Below are positions 11,765 to 24,735 of a stretch of 64,000 nucleotides of DNA, piece after piece; position 1 is the stretch's first letter, and each line of letters starts with the position of its first letter. A model generated the notes under the pieces. That model was not told where the DNA came from. It saw only the letters and a program-made list of their open reading frames with translations, and ran no database searches. Where the stretch lies: assembly GCA_018806985.1 (NCBI GenBank), contig JADANN010000218.1, forward strand, positions 1 to 64,000. Reading direction: 5' to 3'. A program made the position numbers and the translations under genes. The DNA comes from Angiostrongylus vasorum. Its lineage: Eukaryota > Nematoda > Chromadorea > Rhabditida > Metastrongylidae.

Positions 11765-14700
11765 TCATTTGCACTCAATGTTTCCAAACTTTGCGATCAC
11801 CTGTATAACCTGTAGTCCCGTTGATCGTCGAGTGACTCGAGCGGGCGCCAGTAAATCTTCCATTTTTCCCTGTCGCGTGCAAGAGTAGACCCAGTGGGTT
11901 CTGCTTGCTCTAGGGGACTCGTCGAGCATCATATCTTTCTTCGAGGCTCTTTGTGAAGAACTCTGACCATCGGGTCGGTGGTCTTCCTGCAGTACGTTTG
12001 ACATCCCGAGGAATCCAGTCGCTAACGGCTCTTGTCCATCGGTTGTCATTCATATGCATTACGTGTCCGACCCACCTTATCTTCGACTGTTTGGCGTACA
12101 GAACGGCATCTTTGATTTTTGATCGTCGACGCAGATCGGAGCTTCGGATCCCATTCCCTTACTTGTGTGGAACGCGATGCTCCTAGCATCGTCCCTTTCG
12201 ACTGCGCGTTCGATAACGCTGAGTGATCTTTCATCCTGCTTACGCAGCGACCAGGTTTCTGACGCATACGTTAGGGGACAGGAAGTACCGTTGAGTCGAA
12301 AAAAATGGGGTGGGCACGGAGTCGGGTGTTCCTTGTTCTGCTTCACCACATCCTCGATGCTCTTGAAAGCTCCCCAAGCCGCCCTCGTTTCCTTGCTGCT
12401 CAGCTCTGAAGCTAGGTCGTTCATCATACTGATTTCCCGACCTAGACAGATATAACTGGAGCATTCGGAGATATTCGTTCCGTTGAGCGTGAATGGGGCA
12501 TGCGAAACCAATCCGTTCTTCATGAACATCGTTTTTGTGAGATTTAGTTGAAGACCAATCTTTCCACAGGCTTTATCAAAGTCGGCAAGCATACGTTCCG
12601 CTTGGCTAATGTTTGGTGTTATAAGGACGATGTCATCAGCAAAGCGAAGATGGTGTAACTGCCGACCATCGATTTTCACTCCCATATTATCCCATTCCAA
12701 TGTTCGCATGACGTTCTGGAGGGTGGCGGTAAATAATTTTGGCGAGATGGTATCGCCTTGCCTAACTCCTCTTTTGACGTCAATGATAATATCGTCGTAG
12801 AATGGTGATATCTTTGGTTGTGAAATCTTTTGTACAGCTCACGAAGAATCTTTATGTACTGAGTAGGGACTCCTTGACTATCAAGGGCTTCCATGACTGC
12901 TTCTGTCTCAACTGAATCAAAGGCCTTTCTGTAAATCGATGAAAGTGAGACAGAGCGGTCTTTTTTGTACCTTCGCGATACTTCAATGAGCCTTGTTATC
13001 GTGTGGATGTGGTCCATCGTACTAAATCCTTTTCGAAACCCTGCTTGCTCACATGGCTGTCCCTTCGTCCAGTGTTTTGTCAATCCTGTTTAGGATGACT
13101 GGAGTGCAAAAGTTTGTAGACGACAGACAGCAAGCAGATTGGGCGATAGTTGCCGATATCGTGTAGGTCACCCCTTCTTGAACAATAGCACGGTCTTGCT
13201 GGTCTTCCACTGAGTAGGGACCTTGCATTCAGACAGGTAACGTGTGAAGAGCCGAGCCAGTGTGTTTACGAGGACTGGCGGGAAGGTTGTTTCAGGTGTT
13301 CTGATCTTATCCTGTCCGGACCTGGTGCTGTTCGATTTTTCACCGACGAAATGGCATGTCGGATTTCGGAAGGGAGAACCGGTGGTACGACATATCCATC
13401 CTCCCTTTATTTCATATGACGGGAAGGTGGACGTGGCTATCGAAGAGATCCGAGTAGTATTCGTGAATGATTTTCTCCATTGCCTTTCTGGACGCTGTAA
13501 CTGTTCCGTCTGAGCGTCGGAGTGCAATCATCTTGGTCTTGTAATTGGCGAAGCTTCGGTGGGCTTTGCGAATGCTTTTCCCAGCCTCTGCAGCTTCGAC
13601 CATTACTGCTGCTCTTCTCTCTTTAAGATCTTCTTTTATCGCCTGTCTGCATTGTTTTGCAAGTTCGGACGTTAGTTCGCGGTTGCCTGCAGCTCGTGCG
13701 ATTCCACGCTGGCGTATTAGCTCGAGTGTTTCTGGAGACAGACGTCTCTTGGTGACTTTCGAACTCTCAGCTTTCATAGCGCTAACGTGAAGATGTTGAA
13801 TGAGCCGATCGTATTCTTCGTCGATGTTATCGACAACGGCATCTTCCCAACAGCCGACTAATGAATTGAATAAGTCCCAGTTTACGGTGGTTCTGGGACT
13901 TCGGTTTTTTGAATTTAGCGGCTTTTTCTCCTTTCCTCGAGAAATAGAATCTTGCACGAAGGAGACGATGGTCTGATCCCGTGTAGAATTTTGGGACAAC
14001 AGCGGCATCGGTTAGGCAAAACCTTCTATTTACTATGATGTGGTCTATTTCGTTATGGTACTTTCCACTGGGGGACTCCCACGTCCAGCGTTGAGGGTGA
14101 GGGCTTCTGGAATTGCGAGTTACCATGGATGGTCTTGGTCGCCATGATAAACTGAGACAGCTGCTCACCCTGTTCGTTCCATTCTAATCCGTGGGTCCCA
14201 ATGTGACGTTCTTCAGACGTTCTTCTTGGTCCAATCTTGGCGTTGAAATCTCCAATGATGACCTTGAAGAATGTGTGGTCTTTCTCTGTAGAACTTTTCC
14301 AAGTCCATATAGAATGCTTTCGACTTCTTCTTCGTCATAGTTTGATGTCGGCGCGTAAACGACGAAGATTGTCAAAGCCGGAATTGATCCACATCTTTTT
14401 AATCGTAAACGTCCGATTCGGGTTGTAAGTTGTTCGAATGAATCGATGTTCATGGACAAACTCGTGTTGACGAGAACGCCGACGCCGCCAACTCCTCTAC
14501 TGTCGCATGTTCCGAGGAACAGTTCTTCTCCCGGTGTCATAGACGGAGTTGAAAGGCTGGCGTCTTCTCGTCTCGGGCCAGGCCGATGACGTCGTACTTT
14601 ATCCTTCTTGCTTGCATGAGCAAGTCTTCTATCGAGGACTCGGATGCAAGTGTACGTGCATTATAGGTACAGATCGTCACCATAGTTCTTCGAAATCCAG

Positions 14701-15200
14701 GCAGCTTCCATTGGCCCTGAGATTTTAGCAGCCTCTCCGTACTCGTCCTACCCAACGCTGCGAAATTGGGGGCTCTTTCGGGGGTCAGGGGGAATGAGGC
14801 CCGTTTTTTTTTACTGTGTTTAGCATTTTGATACCCACGTATAGCTTGCTGGGCTCTGAAACGTGGGGGCTGGGTATACTCACGGGTAGCTTGCCAGGCT
14901 CTCCCAGAGTGGACATGGAGCTTATTTGTTGGAGGCGACTCCTAACCGCCTCCCATATACTTCCCTGTCACTTGATTGCAGGCTTTTGGCCGAATTGACT
15001 CGTAGAATACAATCCGCATAAACGAGAATGCACCCACACACGCATGCATGAATATGCACTCGTAAATGCAGAAAGTATGTGCCAAATCGGCGCAGCAGAA
15101 AAACAGGGAGTCCATCCCCTGGATCCACCTGCGTCTCAGGGAAGCAAAGGTCGCTTTTGGTCCGCGATTAACCCCCTATCCGCCACCTGGGGACGGCTCG
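11765..15200 (-). mobile_element. RTE-type non-LTR retrotransposon (LINE), near full length
   Basis: Inverted relative to the copy at 6262-9556 and more complete. The 5' non-coding part lies at 15200-14760, the endonuclease at about 14720-13830, the RT at about 13400-12100, and the 3' end near 11765 with an 'acaggtgatcgcaaag' tail. The two copies match nearly end to end. Confidence 0.9.
11830..14755 (-). pseudogene. RTE endonuclease/reverse transcriptase ORF, several frameshifts
   Basis: Overlapping frames together give one RTE polyprotein. The endonuclease starts at TYNARTLAS (about 14670), then [21 protein letters not shown] and SDHRLLRA (about 13965). A basic linker follows (13840-13420). 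The RT shows GFRKGFSTMDHIHT (about 13040), SIYRKAFDSVE (about 12920) and an intact FADDIVLI box (about 12640). The C-terminus is damaged but shows RASRTHW near 11890. At least four frame changes are needed, so it is not translatable as it stands, although the RT catalytic aspartates are kept. Confidence 0.85.
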
Positions 15201-15867
15201 AGATCTCTCATATGAGGGAAATCCATGGTCGAAATACGGGTTAATAATGCACCAAGAAAATCTAGAGTCACCGTACTCGGGGCATAACAATTCCGGAGCG
15301 TGCGCGCTCGGTATTTGAAAAGTGGGCCCAAGTTTCTCACCATCACAGCCCATTTCTAAAACAATCTTGCGTGGGATCGTATGTAACTTCTATGAGTTTC
15401 AAGACCGACTCCTGATATCAAGCAGACATGGAACATCAAATTGAGATGAAAGTCAAGAAGCGGCGACATTACTACCATCTTCCTTTTCCTAGAACGTTTT
15501 TTAGACAGCAGGACCCTAACGACTGAATTGACATAAATTCCGCATGTTTTCACACGGCGTTCTCAACATTCTTAATCACTATCGCGATAGAAGCTTAATC
15601 TCTAACCTTATAACCGCACAAAAAGTGCGGTATGCGAGAAATTAGAGAAATAATAAATTTAAAGACCATCGGGACTACCAGTTAGTGGTAAAGAAGGAGT
15701 TCTTAGTTATTCCTTGCCAGTTAGATGTTGAAGTAATGGAGGAACATCTTAGTGATGCTCCCTTTATCGCCCATCGTCTGAAAAGCAATTCAAAAGTCGA
15801 TACCGGGAACTATAAACAAACAATGGGTCAGTGTGGCAAAGGCTGCAGGCTTAAAATCAGCCGAGGT
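15201..15867. other. No recognisable gene
   Basis: The sequence upstream of the minus RTE is otherwise featureless. A small perfect hairpin, ACCGCAC-aaaaa-GTGCGGT, lies at 15613-15631. Confidence 0.4.
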
Positions 15868-16020
15868 AGTGTATTTATGAGCACTAGCGGAAGGTTCTTC
15901 AGGTGTTCAGATCTTACCCTGTCCGGACGTAGCAAGCATGTCGGATTTCAGAATGGAGAACCGATGGGGCCACATATCTATTTTTTTATTTCGCAGTGAG
16001 GTCATGAAGACGTGGCTATT
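15868..16020 (-). mobile_element. RTE LINE internal fragment
   Basis: Matches 13270-13440 of the minus RTE (shared 'ggaaggtt.ttcaggtgttc' and 'catgtcggattt' blocks). It is a third, short RTE piece, lying directly upstream of the Penelope-like element. Confidence 0.65.
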
Positions 16021-17830
16021 GGATGGTTAGAGAAGTTAAAATGAAGTTAAAATCACCGGTTATTTTGCACTTTAAAATCAATAGACCAACATGTCCGGTC
16101 TTATACTTATTTATTAAAACACATAAGCCAGTATCAGCTGATGATCTTGTCAACCAATCCATCATCATTCAAAGTTAGACCCATCACCAGCTGTGTAGAC
16201 GGGCCAACGGATTGAATAACCTGGTTCTTAAGCCTAATATTTCCCCAATTGTTTAACCACATTCCAGCTCACCTCACAAACACCCAAATGTTCCTACAAC
16301 GTCTACGTAACGAATCTCCTAACAACGCGTACATAATGAAGTCCTTCAACGTTTCTGCGCTTTACACCGACGTGTCGAATGACTCCGGTGTGCAAACCAT
16401 CCTCGGATCCCTCAAGGGAGCACGAAGTAGCAATACATATGCATAGCTTATCTATTCAGCAGCTCATGCCTCTCTTAGAACAGTGCCTAAACTGCTCGAT
16501 TTTCACATTGTGTGGGAGATACTACGCTCAAGCAAGGGGGTTGGCAATGGGACAGCGACTGGCACCAAGCCTTCCCATTGTGTTTATGTCTAAGACAGAA
16601 GCCCGTGTTCTCGATCTCTGGCCACTACTCTACTGCAGATATGTAGATGATTGTTTTGTCATCTTCTCTACGCAGTAGGAGATGGACAAATGCTTTGAAT
16701 TATTGAACGAGCGTCTGAGTACAATAAATTCACCCGGAAGAAAATTGAAAGAAAAATTGGCTTGCAGTTCTTAACGTGCAAATCAACTTATCAAGCAGCG
16801 GTGACCTGACAAATGTTGCCGAAAACCAAGTAATAAGAACCCACTTGTTCATTTTTTCTCCCTCGCACTCTTCACAAACATTTGTGAGAAACACATTTCA
16901 AACAGCCACCTCTGTGTGCATGAGTGGAAATAGCCATCTACAATGGTTAGGGAAATAGTAACTCCACGAGACGAGTTTAGAAGGGGAGCGAAGCCCCGAA
17001 ACAAACGGTAGTAGCCGAGATAAAATCCCGTTCATCGTGCCCTTAACTAATGATGAAATAAATTCAGCGATAAAGCGATGCTTAGTAAGATCTACAGCAA
17101 TCGATAGCGACAGTTGAAATACTATCGGATATACTCTACGTCGTCAGTTAGTTCGTTAACTGCTTGTATGGCCGTCTATGTGAAACACCAAATTGTCTAG
17201 TTTGCTTACGGCAGGGACAGCGACTGCATGAGTTCAGGTACCATGTATCTGATCTCTTGTGGTACTTGCGGAGACGAATATATTGGCGAAACGGACAGAA
17301 CTTTATGCATCCGCATAAAAGAACACCTAGATGCAAACGAAAAGCAAAACAAGGCGCGCCACTAAAGACACATAGGACACAAAAAACATAGCGGAGATGA
17401 TCTCGATATAAAAGTCGCTATCCTCGCACGGGATCCTAAAACACCAACGTGCAAACTCCCTCGAGGCTTTTTGGATAAATGCCAAAAATCCTACAATGAA
17501 TAGCAGGGAGGAATGCCCCGAGATCACACGTGATCTCGCCCCGTACCTTCGCATCGATCGTTGATGTGGTGTGGTGCAGTCGTCAACCATATGCGACTCT
17601 GAGCGGCTGTTCTTCGTCGATGGAAGACAGGAGAAAAAAGCGGTGGGTTTTTTTGAGAAGCCGTAGATGTTGTAATTACCGTTCAGATTTTCATCTTTTG
17701 GTTTGTGCTGTTGAAGCATTTGTCCTAGTAAGTTGCGTGTTAGTGTACCCTTTCAGGCTCTGAAGAAGGCGATTCTGCCGAAACGTCAGCTACGGTTGTG
17801 TTGTATGTGTGTTATTGTATGGAAGTAAAC
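16021..17830 (+). mobile_element. Penelope-like element (PLE), 5'-truncated
   Basis: Reverse-transcriptase pieces run from about 16110 (LFIKTHKPVSADD, then VRPITSCVDGPTD) through SFNVSALYTDVSND (about 16340) and RGLAMGQRLAPSL (about 16535) to the catalytic YVDDCFVI box (about 16635). A GIY-YIG nuclease domain follows at about 17225-17530 (MYLISCGTCGDEYIGETDR...RIKEH), the EN+ PLE arrangement. Stops and frameshifts interrupt the ORF. The hammerhead-like end motif is at 17756-17790. Confidence 0.85.
17756..17790 (+). ncRNA. Hammerhead-ribozyme-like motif at PLE 3' end
   Basis: GGCT is followed by CTGAAGA (matching CUGANGA), a stem GGC-gattct-GCC, then GAAAC-GTC-AGC. The outer GGCT/AGCT segments can partly pair as stem I. 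There is one extra A before stem II, and stem III would be a single pair. Hammerheads with very short stem III are known from PLE terminal repeats (established). Activity of this copy is inference. Confidence 0.55.
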
Positions 17831-18391
17831 GTATGCTGTTTAACAACCTCGCGATTGCTGAAAAAGAGAACGACACTGGTGGAACCTTTGTTGTTTTATC
17901 ATGCATTACTTTTCTGAACCCTTTCTTTTTCTCTTTTCATACCGTTTCCATATCATTACAGTTTATTAAAAAAAAACTGCGGTCAGTTTTGGAAAGGAAA
18001 TCGTTGATGATATAGCTCAGCACCAACAACTTTGTTTGCCAAGACGAGAATCATTAAAATTTATCCCGTTTTTGTAAAAAGTGAGAAGTTTGCCTAATGC
18101 AATCGGCGTAAAATCTTAGGATATTTGAAGTGAAGAATTCTTGGGAAGCACTTCAGCAATAGAGGCTTGGTTACCGAAGAATCCTCCTTGAAGTCGATCA
18201 AGCTGGTCGAGAAATGGTAGTTCGTTGGTGGGATGCTCGATGAATATAGTTCAGGAAGCAGTTCCGCAGCACAACTAGTTCAACTTTTGCAGTAACGCGT
18301 TTATGCGGCTGCAACGTTTTGCATAAGAATTGCTCTATTTTTTCCGGTCGCGAACATTGCCTTTGCTGGATCGGGAATAAAAGCTAAAGAA
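17831..18391. other. No recognisable feature
   Basis: AT-rich sequence between the PLE and the next SINE-A. No gene is supported. Confidence 0.4.
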
Positions 18392-18667
18392 GAGATAAAG
18401 CTCTCGGCGTTGATCAAGCCCTGAGGGATGCGCCATGCGTTCGACTACATTAAACGTCGTTTGGAGGTGGTTGAATGCATGTCTCGCCTTTACAATGACT
18501 CAAGGTGTCCTACCGGTGTGTCGAGCCAGTGTTGCTGTCCTCCCAGGCAAGTCTGGCACCGATTTGCCCAGCCCGGAGGGATGGAAGGCTTCGTGGGCCA
18601 GGGGCCCGGGGATCAATTCCACGTGTCTGTTGCAAGGCGCCTGCTATCACTGCTCTACATGCGCCCT
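18392..18667 (-). repeat. SINE-A copy, full length
   Basis: The order is the 'gataaagctctcggcgttga' tail, central blocks, then a head reading 'tacatgcgccc'. High similarity to other copies suggests a fairly recent insertion. Confidence 0.85.
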
Positions 18668-20042
18668 TGGATTGAGAGTACCATGATATATATTTCTACA
18701 TGATATAATAAAGTAATAATTTAATATCGAGTACTTCTTACAAAATTGCAAACATTTTCAATCTCTAACTCTCCCTTTCTATCTTAGATAACCTGCGAAG
18801 CTCTTATTGACAACTGCACCGTGTTCTCCCTTCGCAGCTAGATGGAAACCGTTCTCGGAAGTCTTTTCGTGTTAACATCTGCACTCTTATAAAAATATTG
18901 GAAAGACACACATCCACTACAATGGTGTTCCTCCTCAGACGGCATGTGGAATTCAATGTCAGCTTGTTAGATCATCTGTGCTCTTCCACTCCGTCTTATC
19001 GCTTGCTACTCATTTGACCATCAGAAAATTGATTAGCTTCAACTACTAGGTGACACCTCTAACCAGCGGTAACTAACATTTTCATATGAACGTCGTATAT
19101 TTGTTATCCTCACCAAGTTGCCACTGCTGTACTATTCATGTGTAGAGATTACGCTAGTTTGATATCCACACGTTGGCAATCACAAAATCCCTCTTACTAA
19201 CATCCAAGATAAGCGCACGTATTCACTGCTGAGCTAACTCCCGCAATTGGACCAATTCATTGATTTTCCGTCAGTACTTTTTACTCCAACATTAATATTG
19301 AGGCTTAAGGAACTGATTTTGATTTCATCTATGGGCCATGAAATATTCACCGTGAGCATTTCTGATGCAAATTTGGCTTTTTGGTGCATTTAAGGGCTTT
19401 ATTCCTGTCCATCAACTCTGCTGAAGGCCTTCCATATTTGTTTAGGACACGTTGCTCACACATCACAATGTCGTCAAGAAATGAGCCGTTCTTCTTGTGC
19501 AAAAGAACCACAGATCAAAATTGTTAACAAAACTCTTTAGAGCAATATCTCTTCACTCACTTCTCAATGTCTTCAAACTGACGAGCATTTGTTGATTGGC
19601 CAAGATAGGGTTCTTCCTCAATCTAACGGGTGGTTTTGAGAAGTTGGGCTTTGATTGTCGCCTTCAGATGGTAACTGTTAACCACTGGGGGTCCCCTATA
19701 ACCTTCTACGTCTTCTCCGCTCATCTGTCGGTGCAAAACTTTTTGAACCATCCGCACATAGTGCTCTCAGAAGCGTAGTCATTGCTCTTTAGGTAGCCAT
19801 TCTAATGTCATTAAGTCGTTTCTTTTATTTCTTACTTCTCTCTGTCTTCGTCACTTACTATTGTAAAATTCCACGTAAAATTTTAACCCTGCCTTCTCTA
19901 TCCTTTTTTGGCAAGTGCACCGAAAATCGATCCGTTTTGGAAGCATTTGATGATTAATACAATGTGAAGCAGGTGTGTAAACAAATCCTACATTGCACGA
20001 TGCCGTTTTTCCCACACTTTTAACTACTTTTCGGTCACTTGT
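18668..20042. other. No recognisable gene
   Basis: Unique AT-rich sequence. Open frames are at most 60 codons and show no motif. Confidence 0.4.
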
Positions 20043-20235
20043 TTAGCGTGGGAAGGGTTGGCGCAGTGCTTAGAGGTTACATCAAATGTGTGGTCCTTTG
20101 TTCGATTCCGAGCTGCGGGTAAACTAAACTCCTGATTAGCAAAATTGGTGCTTGATTTGTGTGGGAGGCTAAAAACAACGATTTCACTCATCGCTACACT
20201 GTCTCAAGTTATTGCATAGGCCAAATATGCAATCA
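20043..20235 (+). repeat. tRNA-derived SINE related to SINE-A, diverged
   Basis: The head has an A-box-like 'ttggcgcagtgcttaga' and a B-box-like 'gttcgattcc' about 45 bp downstream. The 3' part keeps a 'taggccaaatatgcaatca' block like SINE-A. Confidence 0.55.
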
Positions 20236-21009
20236 ACCCCTTTTTAAAACGTTACTGCGAAAAAACGCATAGCTCATTCCTAAGGAATTAATTTATCCCG
20301 AATACCACCTTTTTTTTATTTTATGTCGAGTGCTTCCATTTTACAGCCGCTTACAATCGTTAACAGCGCTATCGTTGTAAAAGAAAAAGCTGCATCCGAC
20401 ATCAACTAAGTGACTCAGTGGTATTCACAGCAAACAAAATTAATCGGAAGACCGTCAAGCGATTGCCACAGTAATGCTTGCTTCCATCATTATAGATGAT
20501 TTATGCCCATTAGTCGTCTTAGAAGCAATAAATTAGACCAGATTATGAATGTGTTCAATTCAATTCAAATAGCAGTCGCATTCATGGAGAGGTAGAATAT
20601 TCTTATGCTTACCAAAGCTAGTCGCTGACCGCCGCCTATCGCGATGACATTTACCACCTATCGACTAAGTTGCTTCTACAACAGGGCATTTATGACTATA
20701 GGTTCACTCCTAGCTGGGATTGTGAAAAGGATGAGCTCCATTTAGGAGACCTTGCTGAAGTTATGAACCACTATCAGTTCGGCAGTCACGAATACCTCAT
20801 TGAGAAGGAGTGAGCCATACTCAGCGGAGCTAACCATATCTTTCAAGAACTAACGCTGCTAGTTTGTGGATCTCAATTATGAATATTTGATGTTATCTTA
20901 CTCCAAATGCATTGCTCATTTGAATTGGAGAAGTCTTCCGCTAATTTATCTCTGATGTCTTTGTCCACCACTATGGTATGGTATTTCTATCTCCTAGTGA
21001 GGAAATTGA
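20236..21009. other. No recognisable gene
   Basis: No supported open frame or repeat was found here. Confidence 0.35.
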
Positions 21010-21292
21010 GGCGTGCGGAGCAGTGGTTGGAGGCTCCATGTAACACGCACGTGGAATCGTTCCCCTCGCCCATGGCCCACCATGCCTTTCATCCATCCGA
21101 GGTCGGCAAATTGGTAGCAGACTTGTCTGGGAGGATAGCAGCACTGGCTCGATACATCGGTAGGCCACCGCGAGTCATTGTAAAGGCCAGATATGCATTC
21201 AATCACCTTCAAACGCTTAATGAAGTCGCATGCATGGAGCATCCCTCAAGGACTGATCAATACCTAGAGCTTTATCATTTTTCATCCTTTTA
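21010..21292 (+). repeat. SINE-A copy, full length
   Basis: The head 'gcgtgcggagcagtggttgg' runs through to a 'gagctttatcatttttcat' tail. The flanks 'tagtgaggaaatt' (left) and 'tagtaaagaaatc' (right) look like a decayed target-site duplication. Confidence 0.85.
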
Positions 21293-22561
21293 GTAAAGAA
21301 ATCCTTTGAAAAAATGAATGGATGTGGTGTGAGGGAGAGAACCAAAGTAAATTAAGTAATCCCTTCCAGATCTTTCTGGTTCTCTATTACCCTGCCGTTG
21401 ACAAAAAGGAATTTCTCGAATATTTTTGCACTCCTATATCTCTGCACAGAAAACCCCGATGTTATGATAGTTTTCTAACCTATTCACTTAGTAGTTGCAA
21501 TATATGCAACATGAAGTTCTAACATTTCTTGGAATAGTGACACATCGCCTCTGCCACCGACAGAAACAGTGCGCGGACTCGCCCGGTGCTCGTTTTTATC
21601 TGCTTAGCTCGGCACTCTACCACTTTATCACGCTTACTCATGATTTGGTTCATTCGTCGAACTCACCTGTTCATAGTTGGTTTTCGAATTTTTTTTTGTT
21701 TCTGATAAATCGCCTTGATTGAGATCGATTACAACTCTCTGAATGATGGAATTATCTCACCAAGAATTATTTAACATTAAGGTTTAAACCATAGAAAGGA
21801 ATTTCACAATGGTAGTGTAAGCTGCATATTCACAAAAGAAATAATGTGCAAACTCATCGACCGTGAAATGCAATTGGAAGAAAGCAGCTATTTTTTTATT
21901 TCTATTCCATTAAAAAGCGAGTTGGCGAAGTAGTGGTGCATGTTCCACGCACCGCTTTCGTTCGACCCCTGCCGCAAGACAACCAACCTCCACCTCGCTC
22001 CAGGATCGTAAGTGTTTTTGCTAGACTTGTCTGTGATCGGCTCGCACACTCTTACTTTATAACTGGTCCTTGTTTTCCTGAACTTCGCAAAGCAATCGAT
22101 TTGAATCTTTTTCAAATTTCTACTTTTTGGTAAATCTTTGAGAATAGACAGTATGTAAAAAATATTAAGCGAAACAACCAAGCTAAGTTCCTATGATCTT
22201 ATACGTGAACACTGAACGTCGTGAAGACAGTGGTGGAAGAAACCAGTTTCCGACAATGAATTCGATTCAGATGAAAACAGCGAGTTAAATATCACAAAGC
22301 TTTCAAGTATTGGTGGTTGATTTTTGGGCTTCGAAGGCGATGTTCATCGTTAGACTGATTCTTTAACACATTTGCAAGGATACGCATTGACTCGAATGCC
22401 TATAGAGCGAAGACAGTGGCCGATTTCAAGTTTGAACCAATATGTCTCTGTTCATAGTTATTAGTTGCAATAAAACTACAGGAATCTATAGATCTTTGGA
22501 TACAAGACACAAGTCCTTTTCTTTTGCCGAGATTAAACCTGTATTTCTTCGGCCTAGGAAC
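21293..22561. other. No recognisable gene
   Basis: Short frames only. A 97-codon minus frame at 21888-22181 has no recognisable motif. Confidence 0.35.
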
Positions 22562-22958
22562 TTTTTCCTCCCAACGTTTTACCTCCTCATTGTGGCTGGG
22601 AGGTGTTTCTGGATGTCGGACTGCGATATACAGTAGAGGCATTTATCCCCAGGCAGGGTCTCCCAAGCTGAGAAGGAATCCGGCGTTTCCGTCAGGAAGC
22701 CCAGCTAAGAGTAAGCCAATACCAGGATCCACCACCGTCCTGGTATCAAGACAGGCGATGGTGGCAAATATCCCTTTGATTCGCAAGGGCGGTGGCTGCC
22801 TCTGGTGGTGACGACCTAGAGCAGACTTTGGCCAGGTTGACCTCAGGACTCCAGGAAACCACAATGACTAAACCAGCACAACTACGAAAAAATGGAGACT
22901 ATGCTGGGGCTCGCACAACCATTGAGGACAGACCATCCAAATATCCATGTAGTTAAAG
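22562..22958 (+). repeat. Interspersed repeat family D, copy 2
   Basis: Collinear with 9557-9965: it starts 'cctcccaacgttttacctcc', has the 'accaccgtcctggtatcaag' block in the middle, and 'ggccaggttgacctcagga' towards the end. Confidence 0.75.
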
Positions 22959-23802
22959 AACTTTTTTCTACTTTTTGCGCCAAGACCAGCAGGTCCCTTA
23001 ACCCGGCATTAACTAATGACTAGTAATTCATAGAAAGGAAACAACGCACTCTTACAGAATAAAGTTCTCGTTGGGAATTGAATCTCCCCATCAATCTTTG
23101 CTGAAATTTCGAAAGCTAACTTCTTAAGGGTATTTGTAAGGGCGTTGAAACACTAATATGTTGAACATAGGATGGAAGAAAAATAATTCTTAGAACTTAT
23201 TTGTTGGTATAAAGCTTTATTTTGTGGGGTGTGAAGCCAGATGATCGCTATTGCGTCAGTCTATCAACCAAATGATGGAGAAAATGTTTTGGTACAATAA
23301 ACAATAGTTGATTGCATGGCTTCGTTTCCTTTTCTCTTTTCCTTCATGGTACCTCTGGAACTTCAACGGTTTCCTTCTCTCATCATAAGTCTTGGAGACC
23401 ACAAACATGTGGGGGCTGAAATGTTTTTCGACCACATGAACCAGAAGCTTCCAGAGCAGCTGTGTCCTCCGTAGTCTAAATCGAGAATTCACAGCCACAC
23501 CATCGCTTTCAGATCGATTAACACTATAGCGTTTTTCGTTATCTCTTAATCTTCTTGTGAGAAAACCATGTTCATTTACAACATTACCATAATGGCAGCC
23601 GGTGTGTTCTGCTTTTTTTTAAACGTTTAATTTTTTGTCATATGTCTGTGCTAAATGGACAGGGAAAGTAAAGAACGAAATGCCAAACATCATTGACATC
23701 ACTTATTTGGGTGGCCTGGAGCCAATTTGAGCAAAAGTGTATGGCTCCTGAACTTTTGCTGATAAAGGGTAGAACACAAACCTAATGCTGCCTTAAACTT
23801 CC
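22959..23802. other. No supported gene
   Basis: A minus-strand 80-codon frame (23256-23498; Lys/Arg-rich, FRLRRTQLLWKLL near its start) could be an exon, but I see no partner exons. Confidence 0.3.
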
Positions 23803-23950
23803 GATGAGCCGCAGATGGATTCAGGGGATGGGCTCCCTGGCCTTGCTGTGTTGGTTACACTTTTCATGCGCGCCTACGTATGCGGACTTTATCCCTGCAC
23901 TTCCATTTGGATGAAAGTTTGCAACCAAGTGATTTAAAAGTTTCTCGAAA
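23803..23950 (+). mobile_element. RTE LINE 5' fragment
   Basis: Resembles 6375-6550: 'gcagatggattcag', a 'catgcg' block and 'cctgc..tcaagtgac'-like blocks in the same order. Non-coding. Confidence 0.45.
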
Positions 23951-24596
23951 GATACATACTTCGGTATAGAATCAGGTTTCACTCAGCATAGAACATATGC
24001 ATTCGTTTCAACGACTAAATAGCCTTCGAATCAGAGTCTTTGAAATCTTGGTTAGCCTTTGAACCTTAACACACGAGCGCCATTACTGATTTCTTGATAA
24101 CGCTTGTATAACGCTGCCGTTTCGCGGCTTGAAATCCCTAGCATCTCAAAGGAAAAAAAACGATTATGACCCTGAGAAAATTATAAATTTATCTTAACAG
24201 AATAAGAAAACGTTTTCGATTCCAGAGAATAAACTTCACTCTAAGCTAGGATATGTTTGCCTATGATTAAAAGCCTAAACTATTTTCAACCACATCCATT
24301 CAAGTCAATACATATCAACGCTATAAATGCTCTGTTCATTTTGTTACCGTGATCATTCAAGGAATACTACTAATTCCTTGAATATCACATCCCAAACACT
24401 GTAGCAAACAAAAGACGACCTCTTGGGACAAATCCAACAAAGACCTTTCCAGCGTCCATCGTCCTTCTTAACTTTTCCCATTTGTATCCTCTTTGTGCTT
24501 TCCCATACCATTACGCAGCTGCAATATCATTTTGAAGATAAGAACAGATTTGCCGTCTTGGGAAATTAGCAAATCAAGCATGAACGGTTGCTAACC

Positions 24597-24735
24597 ACTG
24601 CCTCACTACTTCTCTCTTTCTCTCCCCTTTCTGTCTCCTTCTCGCTCCTTCTGTCTCACCCACTCTCTCTCTCTCTCTCTCCGCCTGTTTTTTCCATTCA
24701 TTCTACTCTTCTCTTTCTTCTCTCTCTCTTCAGCT
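24597..24735. repeat. Polypyrimidine (CT-rich) tract
   Basis: Almost pure C/T on the + strand over about 135 bp, including an uninterrupted CT run near 24662-24681. Confidence 0.9.

Noticed and set aside
15613..15631. Bacterial-type terminator hairpin
   Set aside because: The context is a nematode nuclear genome with no prokaryotic genes; a chance short palindrome.
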